NCBI GenBank assembly: GCA_030446955.1
Contig: JAUJMG010000113.1
Location: forward strand, 1-11,371
DNA length: 11,371 bases
Reading direction: 5' to 3'
DNA from: Thermomicrobiales bacterium
Lineage (GTDB): Bacteria; Chloroflexota; Chloroflexia; Thermomicrobiales; UBA6265
The notes beneath the pieces are model-generated. The model made no database searches and had not been told where the DNA came from. It saw only the letters and a list, made by a program, of their open reading frames with translations. Made by a program: the position numbers and the translations under genes. Positions 6,757 through 11,371 of the stretch are shown one piece after another; within the stretch, counting starts at the first letter, position 1; each line of letters starts with the position of its first letter.

Positions 6757-8778
6757 ATGGCAGACTCGGCGCAGACTGGCTCGGTGGCTCAGGTGACAAG
6801 TCCCCATGCCAAGCGAACCTACGATGTGATCGCCATTGAAGTACCGGTCGTTTTCAACCGCTTCGGTGATCACGACCACAATGGCCGGATCTATGCCCTT
6901 GCCCAGCATAAGGTCCAGCTTGACCACATCCGAACCCACTTCAGGCTCTTTGCTCAGGAACCCCATCCCCTCGTCCGCCCCCTGGTGCTGCGAGCGTGCA
7001 AGGGCGACACTGTCACGATCAACTTCACAAACCACCTGAAAGGGCCGGCTGGTATCCATTTGGTCAGCGACGGCTACCGCGTCACGTCCGACGACGGTGC
7101 AGCCGTAGGCGTCAACCCGTCAAGCCTCGCTAAACCGGGAGGAAATCGCAAATACACATGGCGGTGCGAGCATGAGGGCGTATTTCCATTTCATGACATG
7201 GGCCATCTGTCGGGCGGACAGGACGGCACCAACGCACATGGATTGTTCGGCGCATTGGTGGTCGAGCCAGCAGGTTCACGGTGGACCGATCCCGAAAATG
7301 GTGGTGCGCTAAGCGATGGTCTGTATGCGGACGTGCATCCGCCGAAACCGGTCGGGTTGCAGAAGACGCCATATGCCCCATGGGAGAAGCATCCGAATGT
7401 CGATCCTCGCAAGGTACTCAAAGCGTATGCTGAGCCGCACGAGTCCTTTCGCGAGTTCGTCATCTTTTTCCACGACGAGCCGGAATTCGCGCCCGGACAC
7501 CACGCGGTGGAGCCGGACCCCTGTCGCTTAGCCGTGAATCCCCATCACGGAGCCGATGCTCACAATGACATGCTCCCGCCCCTCATGTGCATCAGCTATC
7601 GCGCCGAGCCGATGATCAACCGCGAGCGCGTCATCTGGCAGAAGCTGCGTGAGGGGTCACTCACCAAGCAAGTTGTCAACGAGGAGCAGCACCATAGTTC
7701 GTGGATGTTCGGTGATCCGTCCACTCCGGTTCTACAGACCTACCTCGGCGACCCGGTGCGCATCCGCCTCGTGCATGCTGGTGTGAAGGAGACCCACGTC
7801 TTTCACCTTCACGTTTATGAGTGGCATGCCGTGCCTGAGAATCGTAACTCGCCACTGATCGACGCCATCTCGATTAGCCCGCAGACCGGTCACACGATCG
7901 TTCCTCTCTGGGGCGCGGGCAACCTGCAGCGCGTTCCCGGTGACGTGATCTGGCACTGCCATCTCTACCCGCATTTTCATGAGGGGATGTGGGGCATCTT
8001 CCGCACATTTGACACGCTGCAAGCGGGGACCGATGGGCCTTTGCTGAATGAGCCCGGCTACACCTACCCCGAGCAGCAGGACGATGGCTCAATCGTCCAG
8101 AAACACCGTCGAATCGGCCGCTATCCGGATGGCACGGTGATCACCAGGTTGGAGCCTCTCCCCGACCGAGAGCCCCCGCCGAGACCAACGCCTGACATGC
8201 CCGGATTCCCGCTGTTCATCCCGGGAACTCCGGAGCAGAAAGCACCGGTGCCGCCCTGGCCGTACGTAGACAAACCGATGCCGGCCGAGTATGACTACCG
8301 ACCCGTGGCGACGCCGCTCGAGCGCCGCCACTTCAACCACCGGCCGCGCCCGGGCGAGTTGTTCACGAAGTTTCCCTATCCAGACGCGGTCAGCTTCTTT
8401 GCGGCTGACGAGACGCAGGGACATCCACCTCCAAAGGGTGTTACCCGTGTCCGGCACGACCTCGCCGTCGTTAAGAACGAGGTGCTCTACAACGACGATG
8501 GCTGGCACGATCCCCATGGGCACGCCTTCGTCCTGGCGGACGAGGCGCCCCCCAACGAAAGCGGCCGGCGCTGGGAACCGCTCTTCTTCCGAGCGCGGGT
8601 GGACGACGTTCTTGAGCTTACCCTCGAGAACCGCCTGCCGCAGCGGATCGAGGGCAATGTCTTCGACCCGCCCCAGCCGCGCTGTGAGGTACTCGGTGTC
8701 CCCCTAGCCGAGTGCGGCTTGCATGTTCATATTGTCAAGTTTGATCCCATCGTCGCCGATGGCGCGAGCACGGGGTAG
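6757..8778 (+). CDS. N-terminal part of an MnxG-like multicopper oxidase, ended by in-frame TAG
   Basis: 673 residues before TAG. It carries cupredoxin domains 1, 2 and the start of 3. Domain 1 (about 18-175) includes FPFHDMGH and HGLFGALVVEP (from 161). Domain 2 (about 215-425) carries ISYRAEP (279-285), HLH (350-352) and WHCHLYPHFHEGMWG, in which H400, C401, H402, H406 and M411 fit the combined type 1 and trinuclear copper motif. Domain 3 begins near 530 and supplies HVH (656-658) just before the stop. No signal peptide or membrane segment is visible. Intact proteins of this design oxidise a metal or organic substrate and reduce oxygen to water; the motif order resembles MnxG, a Mn(II) oxidase of Bacillus, but the substrate is inferred. 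The frame continues beyond the TAG as the same protein (8779-10758), so this looks like half of one gene. Confidence 0.85.
   Translation: MADSAQTGSVAQVTSPHAKRTYDVIAIEVPVVFNRFGDHDHNGRIYALAQHKVQLDHIRTHFRLFAQEPHPLVRPLVLRACKGDTVTINFTNHLKGPAGIHLVSDGYRVTSDDGAAVGVNPSSLAKPGGNRKYTWRCEHEGVFPFHDMGHLSGGQDGTNAHGLFGALVVEPAGSRWTDPENGGALSDGLYADVHPPKPVGLQKTPYAPWEKHPNVDPRKVLKAYAEPHESFREFVIFFHDEPEFAPGHHAVEPDPCRLAVNPHHGADAHNDMLPPLMCISYRAEPMINRERVIWQKLREGSLTKQVVNEEQHHSSWMFGDPSTPVLQTYLGDPVRIRLVHAGVKETHVFHLHVYEWHAVPENRNSPLIDAISISPQTGHTIVPLWGAGNLQRVPGDVIWHCHLYPHFHEGMWGIFRTFDTLQAGTDGPLLNEPGYTYPEQQDDGSIVQKHRRIGRYPDGTVITRLEPLPDREPPPRPTPDMPGFPLFIPGTPEQKAPVPPWPYVDKPMPAEYDYRPVATPLERRHFNHRPRPGELFTKFPYPDAVSFFAADETQGHPPPKGVTRVRHDLAVVKNEVLYNDDGWHDPHGHAFVLADEAPPNESGRRWEPLFFRARVDDVLELTLENRLPQRIEGNVFDPPQPRCEVLGVPLAECGLHVHIVKFDPIVADGASTG
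8776..8778 (+). other. In-frame amber codon splitting the oxidase
   Basis: TAG at codon 674 (counted from ATG 6757) follows GASTG and is followed in the same frame by NYLSGPRAGKK and then uninterrupted cupredoxin sequence for about 660 codons. One base change (TGG to TAG) is the simplest origin if tryptophan stood here, but other sense codons are also one step away. No frameshift is needed to join the halves. Confidence 0.85.
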
Positions 8779-8811
8779 AACTATCTCAGTGGCCCACGAG
8801 CAGGCAAGAAG

Positions 8812-10758
8812 ATGATCTACCGCTGGTGGTGCGACGACGAGTTCGGTACAATTTTCTTCCACGATCACCTTTTCGCAAACTACCGTCAGAAGCATGGCCT
8901 GTTCGGGGCGTTGATCGTCGAGCCCAAGGGGGCGGCGTTCGTCGATCCCGCGGACCACTCCCTCCCGGCGGTGGCGGGAGCGGCGGCAGTCATCAAACTC
9001 CCCGATGGCACGGCGTACCGCGAGTTTTGCTTCGGGATCGCGGATTTCGTCCCGCTCTTCAATCGCCGTGGACAACCACTCAACCCGCCTGCCACTCCGG
9101 GAGGCCACGGTGATGCGGGAGTCATGGCGGTTAACTACCGGTGCGAGCCTATTCCTGAACGCAAAGGGGACCCTGCCTTCTGGTTCTCCTCCCTTCGGCA
9201 TCGCTACACGACAAAGGAGGGAGGCAAGACGGTGCAGGTTGCCGTTGAGCACGGCGACCCCGCGACGTCAATCTTCGAGACCTATCCCAGAGAACCGATT
9301 CGTTTGCGCGTCGTCCAGGGCTCACACGAGGAGTCGCACAGCTTCTCGATCAATGGGCTGCGCTGGCGGCGGTTCCGTCAGGATCCCAAGTCCCCGCTTC
9401 GCAACCAACAGACGACGGGGATTGCAGAAGCATTCACCTTCGACGTCGACCAGCCGTACGGCCCCGGCGACTACCTATGGAGGCTCGGCGCCGCCGACGA
9501 CCTCTGGCTCGGCTGCTGGGGGCTTGTTCGCTCGCATAAGCACGACGTGCCGCACCTTCCGCACCTGCCAAAACCGACTCATGGCTCAAGCCTCGGAACG
9601 GTGACGATGCCGCCGCCGAACCCGAAGCGGACCCGTCGTTTCCGGATCATCGCCGAGGGTCGCTCAATCGCCTATCGGGAACCTGATCTGATCGATCCGT
9701 TCGGGCTCGTCTACCGGCTCGAAAAAGTGGCGGAGCCCGGAGGCAAATGGGAGGCTATTCCCCAGCCGGTCGACGGTTCGCTTGAGCCACTCGTCCTGCG
9801 CTGCCGGGCAGGTGAATGGATTTCAGTTGAGCTCGTCAACAAACTCCCCGATGGTCTCAGCCCGGAGCCGTTTGCGCCGACGGTGCCTGTCGACGATCAG
9901 GGGCGGATGGTGTCACGCCACGTTTCGCTGCACGCGGATCTCGTCCAGTACGACATCCGCGAGAGTGATGGTGTGACGGCTGGACGCAACCCCGTTCAAA
10001 CAGCGGCACCCGGAAAGAGCATTACCTATACCTGGTACGCCGATCAGGAACTGGGGCCCGTCCTGCTGCAGGATATGGTGGACTTCCGCAACCATCGCCA
10101 TCACGGCCTCGTCGGCGCCCTGATCGTGGAGGCGGTGGACGCCACCGCCCTGGAAGCCAAGGCCGGGTCCGCCGACGAGCGATGGTATGGCGCACGGGCG
10201 ACCATCAAGCACAGTCACTCGGGGGAGACGGAAGAGGAAATTGTGGTGCTCTTGCAGGACGGCCTACGGCTGTACCTCAACGGGAACACCGCCTTCCCGA
10301 TTCCCGACATCCCAGCCGATCCCGCGGAACTCGAATCGGAACACGAGGATCAAGGTTCGAAAGGACTCAACTACCGAAGCGAGCCGGTGGGTGGGCCGCG
10401 CTGGCTGAAGGTCAAGCAACCGGCGACGCCGACGTGGACGGTTCCCCAAGGCGCGCGTGTACTGCTGCGGCTCATCACGGCGGCCGACAAGCCCCGGGGA
10501 CACAGCTTCACGGTGCACGGCCATACGTGGCCGGCCTGGTCGCATATGGGTACTGCTAGCCCTCGCGTTGGTTCGGTGTCGTCACTTACGACGGGCGAAG
10601 TCGATACGCTTCGCTTCATCGCCGCATCGGAGCCAGCCGACTACGCGTACCGGAGCGGGGTGTACCACTGGAGCCTATCCCAGGGCATGTGGGGAATCTT
10701 ACGGATTGCTGGTGCTATCCGAAAAGGTGACGCACCCCGTCTACGGAACCGGCACTGA
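8812..10758 (+). CDS. C-terminal part of the MnxG-like multicopper oxidase
   Basis: The first ATG after the amber codon gives 648 residues, but no ribosome binding site precedes it (GCAAGAAG is weak), and it starts in the middle of cupredoxin domain 3, so independent translation is doubtful. Using whole-protein numbering, the rest of domain 3 carries FFHDH (H702, H704) and HGLFGALIVEP (from 713). Domain 4 holds NYRCEP (793-798) and HSFSINGLRW; its copper site is degenerate (GAADDLWLGCWG). Domain 5 holds HGLVGALIVE (from 1116). Domain 6 holds NYRSEP (1205-1210), HSFTVHGHTW and YHWSLSQGMWGIL, where a histidine-tryptophan replaces the HCH motif. Domains 4-6 seem structural, as in other six-domain oxidases. 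The HDH pair is needed for the trinuclear site with HVH of the upstream part, so this piece is probably non-functional alone. Confidence 0.8.
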   Translation: MIYRWWCDDEFGTIFFHDHLFANYRQKHGLFGALIVEPKGAAFVDPADHSLPAVAGAAAVIKLPDGTAYREFCFGIADFVPLFNRRGQPLNPPATPGGHGDAGVMAVNYRCEPIPERKGDPAFWFSSLRHRYTTKEGGKTVQVAVEHGDPATSIFETYPREPIRLRVVQGSHEESHSFSINGLRWRRFRQDPKSPLRNQQTTGIAEAFTFDVDQPYGPGDYLWRLGAADDLWLGCWGLVRSHKHDVPHLPHLPKPTHGSSLGTVTMPPPNPKRTRRFRIIAEGRSIAYREPDLIDPFGLVYRLEKVAEPGGKWEAIPQPVDGSLEPLVLRCRAGEWISVELVNKLPDGLSPEPFAPTVPVDDQGRMVSRHVSLHADLVQYDIRESDGVTAGRNPVQTAAPGKSITYTWYADQELGPVLLQDMVDFRNHRHHGLVGALIVEAVDATALEAKAGSADERWYGARATIKHSHSGETEEEIVVLLQDGLRLYLNGNTAFPIPDIPADPAELESEHEDQGSKGLNYRSEPVGGPRWLKVKQPATPTWTVPQGARVLLRLITAADKPRGHSFTVHGHTWPAWSHMGTASPRVGSVSSLTTGEVDTLRFIAASEPADYAYRSGVYHWSLSQGMWGILRIAGAIRKGDAPRLRNRH

Positions 10759-10887
10759 CCGACATGTAGGAGGCGTGGTCAGGAGGAGGGTTTCCTTGCC
10801 GCGATGATGCTAGCGAGTGGGTAACGGTCATTGCCTCAGGCTCCGTAGCCCATCCTCAACGAACTTCCCAGCGTTGGGTGCCCACTA
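10759..10887. other. Spacer between the oxidase and the IS end
   Basis: No gene is seen. Purine-rich stretches (TAGGAGG, CAGGAGGAGGG) occur just after the oxidase stop but no open frame of useful length follows them. No clear terminator hairpin with a T-run is present. Confidence 0.4.
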
Positions 10888-11371
10888 GTGGTGTGTCAGG
10901 CCTCAAACGCCGGATAGAGGCGGCGGAGTTTGGTGCGGGCGTCGGCGGTGGTGAACTGCCAGCGGATGAGCGAGTGGGCGGCGTTGCGGCGATTCGCCCA
11001 CTCGATGACTTCATGCGCCATCGTCACCCGGTCACCAAGGCGACAATCGAGGCATTGGCGCTCTAGCACACTCAATTCTAACTCGGCCATGTTCTGCCAG
11101 GAGCCATGCTTGGGGGTGTGGTGGAGCTCCAGCTTGTCGGTCAGGCGCTTGGCCTCGGTCGGCGGACCGGAGGCATAGAGGGAGGCGGGGGAGTGGCTAT
11201 TGAGTTGGTCCATGACCAGTATACAATCCGGTTGACGTGCGGATAGTGGAGGTCAACCAACTCGCGGACGCACTCAGGGCAATCGCATTTGGGGAACGAG
11301 GTTGCCCTGCAGCGGCGGGGTCGGGACACTGCTGGCGTCGTCCCGTCGCCTGGGTGCCCTGGAGGTCCCCG
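10888..11371 (-). mobile_element. IS630-family insertion sequence, 3' end only
   Basis: The transposase end fixes the family. A TA dinucleotide at 10886-10887, eight bases outside the stop codon, fits the TA target duplication typical of IS630 elements, so the element end probably lies here. The other end lies outside the window, so the terminal inverted repeats cannot be compared and the boundary is tentative. Confidence 0.6.
10896..11371 (-). pseudogene. IS630-family transposase, C-terminal part, frameshifted
   Basis: The frame from 11213 down to the stop at 10896 reads MDQLNSHSPASLY, LELHHTPKHGSWQNMAELEL, SVLERQCL and WQFTTADARTKLRRLYP. This is the C-terminal DDE region of IS630 transposases: the D of MDQLN is the second acidic residue and the E of NMAELE the third. 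The upstream part, ECVRELVDLHYPHVNRIV, is in another frame (down to about 11224), and joining them (RIV-LVMDQLN) needs one missing base, or two extra, around 11220-11225. Sequence above about 11300 matches the family poorly and the gene runs off the window edge, so the N-terminal DNA-binding part is not visible. It probably cannot make active transposase unless the frameshift is bypassed. Confidence 0.8.

Noticed and set aside
8776..8778. TAG as a pyrrolysine codon
   Set aside because: No pyl genes are visible, and a single TAG in a cupredoxin loop gives no reason for a special amino acid; mutation or error is simpler.
1..11371. tRNA, rRNA, CRISPR array or replication origin
   Set aside because: No cloverleaf, ribosomal segment, regularly spaced repeat array or origin-like iteron cluster was recognised by eye.

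Overview
The window is high-GC DNA with strong Shine-Dalgarno sites. The style of its exported protein (a short basic N-terminus, then SRRTALRR and an Ala/Gly-rich stretch) and the zinc-ribbon/PH protein suggest a Thermomicrobia-like Chloroflexota or a similar high-GC Gram-positive-type lineage. This is inferred from protein style only, because no rRNA or other phylogenetic marker is present.

Layout from left to right: (1) a minus-strand zinc-ribbon plus bacterial PH-domain protein (13-561). (2) A gene-poor stretch, then a small cupin-fold protein that has lost the usual metal-ligand histidines (1147-1518), preceded by a perfect hairpin. (3) A degraded VOC (glyoxalase-fold) gene on the minus strand (1845-2091). 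(4) A 635-residue Tat-type exported parallel beta-helix protein with a tail-fibre-like C-terminus (2299-4206), ending at a strong hairpin that separates it from a convergent gene. (5) A minus-strand protein joining a complete ECF-type sigma factor to a bifunctional-nuclease (BFN/DUF151) domain (4347-5630). (6) A second degraded VOC gene, related to the first (6082-6588). (7) A very large multicopper oxidase reading frame (6757-10758) of six cupredoxin domains, cut by one in-frame TAG at 8776-8778. (8) The 3' end of a frameshifted IS630-family transposase running off the right edge.

The main result is the multicopper oxidase. Its copper motifs are in the permuted order (HxH/HCH motif pair in domain 2, remaining HxH/HDH pair in domain 3) that I recall for MnxG-type manganese oxidases. 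The amber codon falls between the two motifs of the second pair, so neither fragment alone carries a full trinuclear copper site. The second notable item is the sigma-BFN fusion, whose linker contains a twin-arginine-like segment.

The genes do not form one operon: they alternate in strand and are separated by long spacers with decayed genes and an IS end. Four reading frames carry lesions (two VOC remnants, the oxidase, the transposase). This means either a decaying accessory region or sequence errors, and raw-read support at the lesion sites would decide between them.
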